Made by a program: the position numbers and the translations under genes
Assembly: GCF_019399895.1 (NCBI RefSeq)
Contig: NC_091879.1
Coordinates: 3,985,001-4,049,000, forward strand
DNA: 64,000 nucleotides
Origin: Cardiocondyla obscurior
Lineage: Eukaryota; Arthropoda; Insecta; Hymenoptera; Formicidae
Direction: 5' to 3'
The notes under the pieces: generated by a model
Told to the model about the DNA's origin: nothing
Databases searched by the model: none
The model's input: the letters and a program-made list of their open reading frames with translations, nothing else
Part shown: one piece after another, positions 13,522 to 25,677 of the stretch
Layout: the number at the start of each line of letters is the position of its first letter
Position numbering within the stretch: position 1 is the first letter of the stretch

Positions 13522-16500
13522 GCCACCTCGGCTCTCGACGGCGAGTACCAAATTGGCGTTCCAATAAAAGGATTATCTGGCAATGTTATCGTGTTAATCT
13601 GCGAGCAAGATAGCCGTCCACTTCAATGTGTTTGATTTAATGCGTCGCGCGCGCACGCATATTCACGTGACAAATCACGGCGGAATCTTTCGAATAGTAC
13701 GGTACTAATATAGAGAATTGCCGGACGTGGTTGACGCGCGATTGAAAATAGACGCTTCCGGTTTCTCCTTAACGCGTACCGGCCGTAGCACGTAATGTGT
13801 GCCACGACGACTCGCTGCGGATTAAGCTCCCTTCAAATCGAACCGCAGCACCGAAAATCGAACACGGGTGGGTCGCGAACCGAGTGATATCCCTTTGCGA
13901 TATTCCATGGCATGCCGGAACGAGAAAAGGCGCGAGCATCGCGAGCAAAAATTCCCACGGCATATTTCGCAATGGCGCGATAGACAAAATTCCTTTTAAC
14001 TGCGCAACGATTAAAGGGGGGGGGGAAACAAAAAAAATTGCCAGATGAGCAATTCAAACGCGGCATTTACGAGTGCACCCATGGAGAATGGGAGTAGGCG
14101 CGCCCTTCTGTGGCTGTTATATTCGCGTAGATCGAGCATACGGAGAGGCTACGATTGCACAGACCCGACTTAGCTTCGCCAGTCACTTGACCTGACATTT
14201 TAATGCCATTACACAAGTCGCGGCTACTCGTTACTCTTTGTCCGTGCGGCACGGGATGGTTATTTACCGAGGCGACGATGTAAATGGAAGAAAACAAAGC
14301 CCGATTACACGTACATAAAATGTCTTTTACCACTGCGTCATTTATTCGCGCTTGATAGTATTTTCTCACCTGGAGCTTATTTCGAGCTGCTAATTTATTC
14401 TTCTCCCTCTTGCGAATCTTATGAACGAGCGACGGAAAGAAATCGAGTCGTCCAGAATTAGCGGCGAAGTTTGCTACGGGTCGAGTCTATAATATCTTTA
14501 GTTCAACAGGCGGAGTTTCTCTCGTGTCGATATTTTACGACCGCCGCGATATTTTGAGTGAAATTATTTATGACCTCGCCAGTCCACGAAAAAGCGTACG
14601 ATGCATTATGTATTGTCGGCTTCAAATCCGCTTAACTGGTGGACCATTTGATAAACTAGCACCTCTGTCGCTATGATGAGCTTAATGCAACAGCGAGCGC
14701 GTTGAATAATTATAATAATAATTAATGCAAGGGTCGTGCATTGGATAGCAAAATACTTCTGTGTACTCTCGTGAAACCGAATCGATCGTCGCATTGCGTA
14801 TTGACGCGCGAGATGTTCTTACGGTGTCCGGTGACATATTAACTCGAATGTTTCATTGATTGCCGAGCGGCTAGAATATTATTGACGTTGACGTGACTCA
14901 TGCAGTATCAAAGGCTTGGATATCGATATAAAAAATCGCCGGTTCAAGTTCCGAAGTTTCAGCACCCAAAAGGGAGCAGCCGCGGAATTATTTATTAAAA
15001 TACTCCGCCCCCGTTCATGTTTTTCTGGTTAATAATTCATACGAATCTCTGGCTCGCATGGAGAGGTATTTTTTTTTTTTTCCTTTCTTTTTTATTTATT
15101 TTTTTTTTTTTTTCGTTGAATATTTTGCGCAATCTCACATGACGTCACCGTTTTACAATCAAATATTGTTCAAAATCGATCAAAGATCTTAAACGCTCTT
15201 ACCCGCTAAGTAGAAAAAAATTTTCCAATTTAAGAAACCATCTCGATCCGAACAGACGATAGAAAAATAACCCGGTATGGAGTTCGAAAATGGATTTTAC
15301 GTATCGTGGCAAAAGTCATTTTCAATTTGTAGGATTTTTATTTTTGATCGTGATCAAATTGCCGTCGTGCCGTATTGTACATCACAATAAACTATATTTC
15401 CATATCCCTTACACGGTGCGGGCACCGCATACGTACAACCGCAACTTTAATTGGTACGAAATTGGTTAAGCTCAGTCAGACGTGTGTCTATGTCTACGCA
15501 TACCCGCATATATACGTACGAATGAGTGTGCGCGCGTGTATCTGTGCATGCATGCGACACATACGCGCCGCGCGAGTGTGCGTCCGTCACAGATATTAAT
15601 TCCAATGCCCCGACAATGCGACGGAATAGCCCATCTGATCGTAAAATGAAATGACTCATTGTGCACGGTATTACGCAAACAATGACATCGAGAGAGACGC
15701 GCGTTAAAATAACAGAAGTAAAAATAATATCAGTTGTATGATAAACGTAAACAAACGCGGGCGGACGAGTGCTCTCGCAGACGGTTTCACCGTGAAGTAA
15801 ATCAGATATTAATTTTTAAATAAAGATATCGAGATTTAAATGGCATTATACGCTGTGTCTGATTTACGAATACGTATACGTGCGTTATAAATTCCTTTAA
15901 TAATTCAGATGCGTTCCAACGAAAATGTTTCGTCGTTAAAAGCTTACGAGCGCATCGCCGCGATACGCAGGGTATTATTATTTTAATAGCGTTTTAATAT
16001 AAAGCCCGAAAACGTTTGTTACAACGTAGGAGCAACAGAAACATTAATAACAGTGAGGACTCGCGCATTAATCGTTACTATCGCCGATCATTATTGTCTT
16101 CCACGAACATCGTTTTCCTCGCGATCTTATTTGCATATAAATTCCAGACGAGGTGCAGGTACATACATTATTGCGTTTTTATGCTGCGCGCCGAGGGCTC
16201 GAGGGCTTTGTCCTACGGGTGCACAAATTAAAAATCATAATGACACTGTCGCGTTGCGTGTGCTCGTGAAGAGAATGTCACGTCGTAGGGGCATGCGTAC
16301 GCGAAGGCATGTGAAAGAAAATAAGCTGAGAAGCTGCGCAGGGAGGCGACAAAGAAATACGGATAGACAAGTTTTCTTTTCTTTTTTAGTTTTTTTTTTA
16401 TTTGTAGAAAAACTTCCTACGTTAGTTGAAAGTTTACGGGTTGCGAGGTTCTCACAGATTCGTCTCAAAATTAGAAAAATCACGTAATTTTAAAGCATCG

Positions 16501-19500
16501 TTGAAATATTTTCGGCACGAGTGTCATTAAATATTATTAAAACGCGAAAATACGTAAAATGCTTTCGTAATGACGTTGCGCCGCGTATTCAGCCCGCTAT
16601 TTTTGCACGAATTTATCAAATTAATTATCGATGGAAAAAGCTACCGGCCTAAATGTGCCTTAATGGAAGGGAAAACAAACTAATGTGACCAACGAACCGC
16701 CGGGTATAAAATGCTGTGCGAAGAGGAGGACGTAACATTTTTCTATCCGCCGTAACGTAGCGTACGTTAATAAATCTGATAATGTACCGGATAAAGTTTA
16801 TTTTTCCAAAGAAAAAGGGACCGCGGCAATTACGTTTCCTGCCGTGCAGCATCGCATGCTCGCGCTTCGTTTCCCAACCGACGAAGGAGAAAAGATTTCA
16901 TGGAAGACAGTGGCAGGCATTCCTCGCATTGCTTGGCACTGACGAGTCATCTGCCACGGTTATACAAAGCATTTTCATTCCTTCGATTATCGTGCGGCGT
17001 GTCGCGAATAGGCAATCGACAAAACGTTCACGGATTTACGATTACACAAATAAATGTAATTGATTCCCAAAAAACGTTACGCTTCATAGAATTTAATTAT
17101 TTTCTAAGCCCTAAAAAGAAATTGCTTTTAATACAAAGCTGTCGGTAACGAAGTTATTTATTCCCCCCAAAAAAAAGCAAGCTGCAACGCGCGACGCAGT
17201 CGACATTTTCAATATAAATTCGCGTCACGGTATCAGCGTGGCATACTGCGATATAAAAACGCGCACCTGTATACTCCGCCCGATATAAAAGCGTCGGACA
17301 AAAGTCCGGACGAAAATTCGACTGTGTAATATCCTTTCTGAGCCAGCTAAAATACGCAGCGCGTTGCGAGAGATATTTATCAACGGAGATTAAAACGGGA
17401 CATCTCGCGTGTATCCAAATGTACACCTCGCGTATTCGGACACGCGTAAGATTTTGGACCCAGCTTTTCGGATCTGCTGTACATCCACTGCTCGCTCTGC
17501 CGTGTAAAAATCTGACGGGAAAGAAAACGAGTAAATAAATTTAAAAAAAAATAAAATAAAATAAGATCGTTTCTCGCATTTGACGCGGTATGCAAAATCG
17601 ATCCGCAATCAATCCTGGTGAGAACCTCGGTATTCCGTGAGCGCTCATTGTAAATTCAAATAGCAGATATACGCGATCGTAATACATTGTAATTGCAGCC
17701 TGATTAGGATCTGAAAATGCGGATAATTGCGTCGATTCCTATCGCGCTTCGAATCAAATTGTTGCACCGATGACCGTAATATTCAGTATTATTTGATAAG
17801 CAGTATTGTAACAGACTGTACATAATGTCCTAGATTTCTCTCATTTATGATTTCTTTGACCAGTTTAGAGCTCGCTTTAATAACAACACGTCGAGAGTAC
17901 GTCTAGTAAATTAATCTTGAATATTAATCTTAAACCTCAGCTTTGGGTTAGCTTTATTAAATAAAAAAAAAAAAAAAAAACTTTCCTATCGCGAACACTA
18001 AATCGCAGGTTTTAACTCTGCGAATCTTTCTTTGTTTTGTATTGACCAGGAGCTCGTGTCATCAGTACTATCTAACAGCTTTGTATGCTTAACAGTCTAG
18101 ATATCTCGATGCTGTGCAATTTAAAAACGAATAATCTGCACGCAAGGCAATAAAAAAAAAAATAATAATAATATTAAAGAGTGAGGAAAACCTGACGGGC
18201 GCGATCGCGCAATCTTTGAGCAGACCGTTTCATAAATTATGACTCAAGCTTCCTCTGAAATTGTCTGAGTCATTCTTGCAGGTTCGGCGAACAGAACCTC
18301 TTGTATTCCTCCGCGAAGATACGCGCCACAAAAATTCTGTCGGTAGGAAAATTACGCGGAGTAAATTGAAACTAATGTAATAGAAGAATCTGGTCAAAGT
18401 AACGGTATTCGTTGCGACGTACCGTTGCGTATTTTACGATTGTTATTGGAGTGAGTTCTTTATCCGGCCCGGAGCCACATTCCAGAATTGCAATTTCAGC
18501 ACGACGCTCCGCTATTAAATAATAAAATTACTCCGTAAATTCCGCAGCGCTGAAATTCATTATACGATTAATTCGCCACAAAGCTTTGATCGTTTTCAAA
18601 TAACGATCGCGCGCGTTGTAATCGCGCCGGGCGCGATTTGTCTGCGAGCTGGATTTTGTTCTCATTAAACTCTGACCCGTTAAAAAATAGAAAAAATAGA
18701 AAAAAAAAAATAAAATAAAATAAAGGAGAAGAAAAAAGAAATCAGATACACGTTTGTGATAACCAAGGCTTTCAACTGATTAATGGCATCTCTGACTAAT
18801 TGCAAGCGTTGCATTCTTCAAAAAAATATGGACTTTGAATTCGATTAAACTCGCTTCAGCCGAAAAGCATTACACGCCAGATGTTTTTGTTGTAATCTTT
18901 GTATTGTTTAAAAAAGCGAGGATTGTGCTCGTGGCAACAAAAAATTAAAAAAAAGAGATTAAAAAATTAAAAAGTAACAGATACGTGATTTAATAATTCG
19001 AAATGAACGATCGCCAAACCGCTTTACATTTATTTTACGTGTTGCTCCGAAGGTTAATCGCGTGTTAAGCGTTTTCCACTAGCTAATCAGCCGCGCGAAA
19101 AGCGTAGGTGATAAACGAGTACCGGTAAGGAAAAGTTACGGGCATAATTGCGCGATGGGAACTCTCAGCGCTCACGTGCCCCACGTTATTTATGAGATGC
19201 GGAAGAATGAGTGCGTGCGAGGATCGCGTATCATTACTACAAAGTACTCTACCGATGACTAAAACCAAAGTACGACGCTGAAACCGAAAGCAAAACGATT
19301 AAGCGCGATATTGGAAGTTATGTAGTACAAAAGTATAACCAATGATCGTTTAGGGCCGTCTTACAACGAGCTCGCGTACATTTTCAATCGAAACGAGAAA
19401 ATGCAAATGATCCGCGCTTATTAATTTCGTGTCTCGCAAAAGAAAAAAAAAGAAAAAAATAGAAAAAGATTTTACCCTCTCGAGAAACGATGTTGCGACT

Positions 19501-21486
19501 TACGATGGAAACGGTGGGCGCGATGCTGCGTACGCGACACAAAGGGAATTTCTTTAGCTGATTTACCGGCGACGTCGAGGAATTATTACATAATGCTACT
19601 TGCAACTCTAAGTATTCATCGGGCTTTTAAGGATTCTTGAATACGTGCGGCCTCTTGCGAAACAGACATACGGCGCGGAGTTACGTGCTGCCGGATCAAT
19701 GAAATCGAATAGAACACAGCGAGCGTTTATTCTCAATTATATATTATATAAAATTAAATTTGTACATTTATGTGACGCGAGTCGTGCCGATGGAAACGAC
19801 CGCTGGTCGCGTTCGCTAAGGAGCTGCATTTTAAAGAAGTCACGTGTCCGTGTGCTTAGGAATAATTTCCTCCGGTTGATATTATATTGCACTCGCACGC
19901 AGTATACGTGCCGTTTAGTTTACGGTCGATCGCCTCAAACAGACTGCACCTTATTTTTAACTCTTTAAAGCAACGTCAACGGAACCGACGCGTGACCGTT
20001 CTTACGTGAAAATCGAGGGCAATGGGATCGCCGGCTGGCATCGCGATTCTGATTAACGCAGACGTAACGGCGCTCGATTAAAAAAGGTCCACCTTTAAAT
20101 GTTCAAGCATCATGCCGCGCGAATTTTAGAGATGTAGGTCCGACATCGGTGTCGCGAGTTTTGTGTCATACGGAAAAGTTTGTTAATTAACAAGCAGAGA
20201 ATAAATTAGGCGTCTTTTCCCTTATTCGGCGATCGACTTTTGCCTTAGGCATCTCGAGGAAAATGTGAAAGGGTGCGTGAATGATTGATCACTTTCGGGC
20301 GACTACCATCTTGAAATATTGTCCCATTGCGTTTCCAATAATGCGTACGCCGTAGTGCTTCGTGTAATTAAATTAAGTAACGTTGTTGCTGCGCGTCGAT
20401 TTGGCGCGCTCGACATTTTCATTCGTCAGTAATTCTTTCTATTTTTTTAAAATGTAATATTCGCGGTATTTATCTTCCCGCTCTTTAAACGAAGAATTTA
20501 CATGTTGAAATTCGATACTTCCGCGGCCTATATTATTGTAACGATTCGTTGCTATTATTGTAGATATAAAATTCATCGATACGTGACTGATGCAATAGTG
20601 AAACGCTTCACGTTTCATATGTTTAATTTTCGCCGTTCACAAGTCTCGAATTTACGTGGCAAGTGTGTCACATTCGATCGTATGAGAACCAACACACGCG
20701 CGCGCTTTCATATAATTTATTTTTTTTTTTTTCCTTTTTTTATTTGATTCAAAAGAATACGCAAAGAAATTTACGTGAAAGGGAGCTTAGAAACAAAAAG
20801 AGATTCGATCATTTTTTACGAGGTGATAAATGTTACCCGTACTTTCTTATTCATTATCAGCCGTTTCACTTATTGTTCGTTGAATTAAAAGGAAAGCGAG
20901 TACTTGAAAAGATTGAACGTCGAGAATATATTAAAAAAAAAAAAAAAAGCCAGGAAAAGAAAAAAGAAACAGAAATATTGCTTAAATTATATTTAAAATA
21001 ATAATAATAATAATGATAAGACATTTTCACGATTGACAAACCCCGGTGATCAATGCAGATATAATTTGGATTGCTCCAAAGAGTACGGAGCGTAGTTGTT
21101 AGCAAGGGGGAGGTTTTCCGAGGGTGGGCCGATCCCCCCCCGCGATGTCGCCGTAGGAAACTCGATCGCGGTCGGATTGTTATTTCCGCGGGAACATCTC
21201 CGGCGGTCTATCTCACTTACTACGAGCAAATCCGAACGTCGTCCTGTCGCTGAAGGTGGAAACAGCGGCTCCGCATTATCGTCTACTCCTTGCCGCTTCT
21301 GTCTTCGCCCGTCTCCTCCGGCTCCGTTTCTCTATCGTGCACCGACAACGAGACTTCGGTCCCGGCCAGTTGCGGTTTAGCCCACGCGTACCGTATCCTC
21401 GATCCTTTCTCAGCACGTCGCTTCCCGTTCCCCTTACCTCGTCCTACCGCGCGCAGTCCGCACTCTACACCCGCGGGGCACAACAC

Positions 21487-21596
21487 ATGGTACCCATGAC
21501 GACGCGTTCTCTCTTCGCACTTGCTTTAATATGCGTCAACTTCGCGCTTCGTCCGCCGCGATCGATCGAATCGAGCTGGCCCGGTGGTTTAATTAG
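21487..21596 (+). CDS. Candidate first coding exon with signal peptide (rest of gene not placed)
   Basis: A GC-richer segment (about 21060-21600) ends in a frame that starts MVPMTTRSLFALALICVNF and runs 36 codons plus two bases to an ATTAG|gtaaac donor. The second Met (21496) is an alternative start. The stretch RSLFALALICVNFALRPP is a convincing signal peptide (basic n-region, hydrophobic core, then Pro). No downstream exon was identified with confidence. The acceptor at 46247|46248 has the matching phase, but that is only a frame coincidence so far. It could instead be a spurious short frame in a CpG-rich promoter region. If real, a plus-strand secreted protein gene would enclose the minus-strand mucin gene or extend between genes. 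Confidence 0.35.
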
Positions 21597-24500
21597 GTAA
21601 ACGCGCGGACCCGTGAAAAAGAATTTACGCGTAAAGCCACGCGCGGACTTGCCCCGTTCTCTGCCTCCGGTTTGGCGCCAAGCGGGCGCGAACGACGAAC
21701 GAACCGGAGAAGGGAACGAGGAAAAAAAAAAAATGCCACCTTTCCACAATGACGCTCGGCGCGTTACTGACCGTCCGCGACGGTGGAGGTGCAGGCGGCG
21801 TCGTATGCTTTGATGCGTTTAAGCCGACAGGTACCGCGCGCATGCGTCGTTCCTGGTAAAAGGCGATACCGCAGATCGGCGTTCTCCAAGTGTGCGAGGA
21901 ACCGATCGCGACCGTCGGCCGAGGTTTCCTCGTTGAATGATGCACCGGTTCGCCAATGGCGAGTGGTATTTAACTCCGTTCGTCGCGATAAGTTGTACAC
22001 GATTCCGATTACCGTCGCGAATGATGCACGATGGCGAAAATCGCGATAGAGCGCGACGCGTTTGACACACGTCGTTTCCTTTTTTTTTTCTTTTTTTTTT
22101 TTTTGTACAAATTCGACTGCTTGTCGTCGCTAATTAGCACGCGCGCGGTTAATAAAGCGACAGTGATTAATATTCGCGAGAGGTACGTAAATGTTTTCAA
22201 ACATATCGCGGCGACATCGCGACTGTGAGCTCGCTCGCCGCGGCTGAACTGACACGAAGGGAAAAGATTTTTCATAAAGCCGTTCGCAAACAACCGAGCC
22301 TAATCGTGGCCGTCTCGTAAAACTCTCGTTCGCACACTCGCAATCTTTTCATCGCAAGCTTGCGAATGCTGATGATAGGCAAACATTGCGGTCGGAGTCA
22401 TGATTCTTTCACGACCTGCTGGAGATGACAAGATCGATGCGGTGGGGAAGGCCTTCTGGTCGTACACGTACGTACGTACACGTACTTCGCGTATTCGCGC
22501 GCATACCGATTCGCGTGCGGCGGAGCGGAATGAAACTGGTAGTAAAAGGCGGAAATCCACGCCGGGATGATAACGCCGCGCAATATCTATTGTTCGCCGG
22601 CTGATTTTCCCGAACAACAGCCTTTAAACAGTGCCCAGGCGATTAACGGCCGATTACATTTCGAGCTCGCGGAAACGACGAAAGATCCGTAATATATTCG
22701 TAACGAATGAAACTTTCGAATTTGAATTAATTTCCACTCTTGAAAACAAACGCATGCGTCGCTGTAAAAATGCGCGTTTGATCGCAACGTCTGTCTTGTT
22801 TAGCGTAAATGCAAAAGCTCGCGGGAATCGTTGGTTACGTGTCATTTCAAAGAGGCATGGCGAAACGGAGGCTCCGCATGTTGCAGAGTATTTTTCCGCG
22901 GAGCACAGATGGCAATTATCCGCGATATATGCACGCGCAAGATACCGCGAAAATAATACAAAAGTTGTCGGCGTGACGTGCACCGTTATGCTTGTCCCCT
23001 CATTACGAAGCCCCGTCTTTCGAAAATTGGCACATATGACTCCGGAAACCGCCAGCGGAACGGCAATGACCGTTCTTACAGCGGTCTCGCGTGCATTAAA
23101 GTAATAAATTACATTAATCCGCCCGCTAAATAAATTACTTTGCTGAAAAACTGTTCGTTTCGCGTTCGAGGGAATGCGATTATTAAACGCGATCAAATTT
23201 GCGAAATGCCTGGCGGAGGAAAATCATCGTAGCGCTCCGGGGTCTCTTATTTAAACTGCACGTAACTTTAATCGCGGAGGAAACGATAAAGTAAACGGCG
23301 TCAAAGTGTAACAAGGTTAATATAATATTTTAATGAATAATAATATATTAAATAACGTGAATAGTACAAAGAGGCAGGGAGTTTTTCTGAATTTTCGCCG
23401 GTGGAATCGTTGCTTGGTTCGTGCTTTCAATTGTCCGGATTTCCACACGTCGAGCACGTTTCACGCGACGATATGCAAGGCCGTTGGAATTTTTTTTTTT
23501 CTTTTTTTTTTTTTTGCGTAAATCACATCGCTGACGTCTATTTGTGACGGCAAGAGAATGCACTTTTTCTCCGTACGTCTGTTATGTACACACTCTTTAT
23601 CGTACGTGCGCGCGACAAAACGTGAAAATCCACCGCACGTTTGCAACAATGCATGACTTCCTGGTGCCGCGAATCCAAAAATCACGTTTGCACACTTTAC
23701 TCAACTGTGCAGTGATAACGGATACTATGTAAATTTTTTTTTATCCCGCGATTTAATCCGCCGATAACGTACCTCGTCACTGCCGTCGCTGTGCAATCCT
23801 ATATTTTATTTAATAGAAAAAGCTCGAAAACTTTTTGTCGTGAGCGATAATTGAAAAACTCGACGCAAACTTGTAAAATTTATGAGCAGCCTTGGCTCTT
23901 TAAAAACCATTATTATTACACCGCTGAAACTTTCCTCTTAAGCTTATTGCGTATCGACGAAAAGTTTAATGGTACTCTTCCGCATGAAATTCAGTTTTGC
24001 GACTAAAGCCTCTCGTCGTGTACTCGTAACAAGATGCTCTAAAATCATCAAATATCTTGTTAGCTATACGTTAACGACTTTTGAGAGTTAGAAACGTCGG
24101 TCAAAGGAGAACGTTAAAGTATTTACGCATGTTAAAACGAACGATACCTTTGGCGCTTCGCTAAAATTACGTTACGGCTGTATTTGCCGACTTTCTATAA
24201 ACAAAACCGATAGCTGCAATGCAAGCGGAGTCAGTGAGCATGAAAAATGTAACTTGACCGATTACAGATTACAGCCTCGGTACGCAAGTCACATTTTTGT
24301 ATAATTAAAGATTGCCGCAATCATAAGGTAATAGTAAAACCGAGAGTTTTATTGATTTCTCTTTTATGACTCGACTCGAGGAAAAAAAAGTAAAAGAAAA
24401 GGAAACGATTTACGTGACAAAAAATGAAAACGGAAACATTTGTTCCTCAACTCGTAAGTGCGTAGATTTGACTTGAATTTAAAATAAAATTAATTATGAA

Positions 24501-25204
24501 GCGAATAGTTTTAACAAGCATCAACGAGTGAATCGTCATTTTATTATGCAATCTCGCTATTTGATTTATGTAGGCAAAACGAATAACTCATGATTTATTG
24601 TCATTGCTTACGCTTTTTATGTAATTATTTAGGGGATTTCTAAAATTAATCAAAAAAGCGGTGAACGAAAGAGAATGACGTATGACTTTTAACGTTAAAA
24701 AAAAATAAGAAAAAAACTTTATAAAATAAAATCTTTTGATAAAAACGGAATAGATATTTTATAATCTTTTATAAAGATCTTTTATAAACCGAAATAAATA
24801 TTAACCGCACACATATATGGATATATATATATAATTTTATGTAATATGCATGTGCTATAAATAAAATTGATCACGCCCCTTGCCGAATTATCAGCGACGC
24901 CGACTGATAAAAATTTTCCCGATATGTCAGCTCAATATCCGCGTATCCACTACTTTACACGATTCACACGTTGTACAAAAAAAAATTGTTAAAACTATTT
25001 GCATTACATTGCAAGATAGAAATTTGTATCAAAAATTAATTTGCTTTAAATCGAAATTATAAATTTATTCGAGTTTCGTTATTATCACAAGCCAATAATC
25101 TTTATACGCTATTTCATGCATTTTTTTTTTTTTTACATTTAACTTACATATTTATATATCATTTCATTCGTTTACAAAAATCGTGTCCTATTTAATCGCT
25201 CACG

Positions 25205-25348
25205 ATGAACGAGACCAAGGTTTCCCAGGAAATCGCAAGGCTTAGCTTAGCAAGCTCTGACATTAGAGAGGCGGAGGTTAAAATCCGAGAGGATTTCCTT
25301 GACATACGAGCCAGCACCTACTACTGTTGTTCGAAATTCCTATACTAA
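25205..25348 (+). other. Small coding-like frame, candidate exon fragment
   Basis: A 47-codon frame starts MNETKVSQEIARL and continues with many Glu, Arg, Ile and Leu residues in a heptad-like rhythm (SSDIREAEVKIREDFLDIR). An acceptor-like TTTCCCAG precedes the codons for EIARLSL. The amino-acid mix is more protein-like than that of surrounding frames. No homologue recognised. It may be one exon of an undetected gene, an eroded gene fragment, or chance. Confidence 0.2.
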
Positions 25349-25539
25349 TTCCACGATCACCTTAACGTTTGCATTATTTTAATTAACCTTAAACGAGATT
25401 AATCGAATAAAAGCTAATATATCTATTTGAAAAAGAAAAATTGTTCTCCGCGAAAATGCGTCGTCACTCGCAAATGCAACTAGCAGCGTTGTTGCACCTT
25501 TTTTTTCCCCCGTTTTGGTATTGAAGTGATCAAGATCAG

Positions 25540-25677
25540 GCCAAAGCTGCGGCGGAGGAGCAACTGGCACGAATCAAGTTGCAATATAGGATTACGGAAT
25601 TACAAAGCGAGGTTGTCGCCTCAATAGGGTTAATAGAGGACGGCCGGTCAATTTCCTTGACACGACCCGCGCTTTAA
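25540..25677 (+). other. Small coiled-coil-like frame, candidate exon fragment
   Basis: After a T/C-rich stretch and GATCAG, the same strand reads AKAAAEEQLARIKLQYRI then TELQSE, followed by a run to a stop at about 25677. The Ala/Glu/Leu/Gln heptad pattern suggests a coiled coil. A weak GAG|gttgtc donor would make a 24-codon phase-0 exon that could join the frame at 25205. No family recognised. Confidence is low because the donors are weak and both pieces are short. Confidence 0.2.

Larger units (their letters stand above)
5084..21060. other. Gene-poor stretch, no supported gene
   Basis: This 16-kb region shows only short frames, often open on both strands, with no recognisable domain and no consistent splice context. 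It is AT-rich with frequent interrupted poly-A/poly-T runs, a CT dinucleotide run at 7471-7496 and an imperfect AT palindrome at about 13487-13521. It probably contains 5' noncoding exons and introns of the minus-strand gene whose ATG is at 5054, or plain intergenic DNA. I found no RNA gene. Confidence 0.5.

Noticed and set aside
14935..14960. GGTTCAAGTTCCG resembling a tRNA B box
   Set aside because: No matching A box or cloverleaf can be built around it.
22654..23196. 180-codon minus frame and 157-codon plus frame over the same bases
   Set aside because: Both strands are open, neither peptide shows a domain or sensible composition, and no splice or poly(A) context supports a gene. GC-rich, stop-poor sequence explains it.
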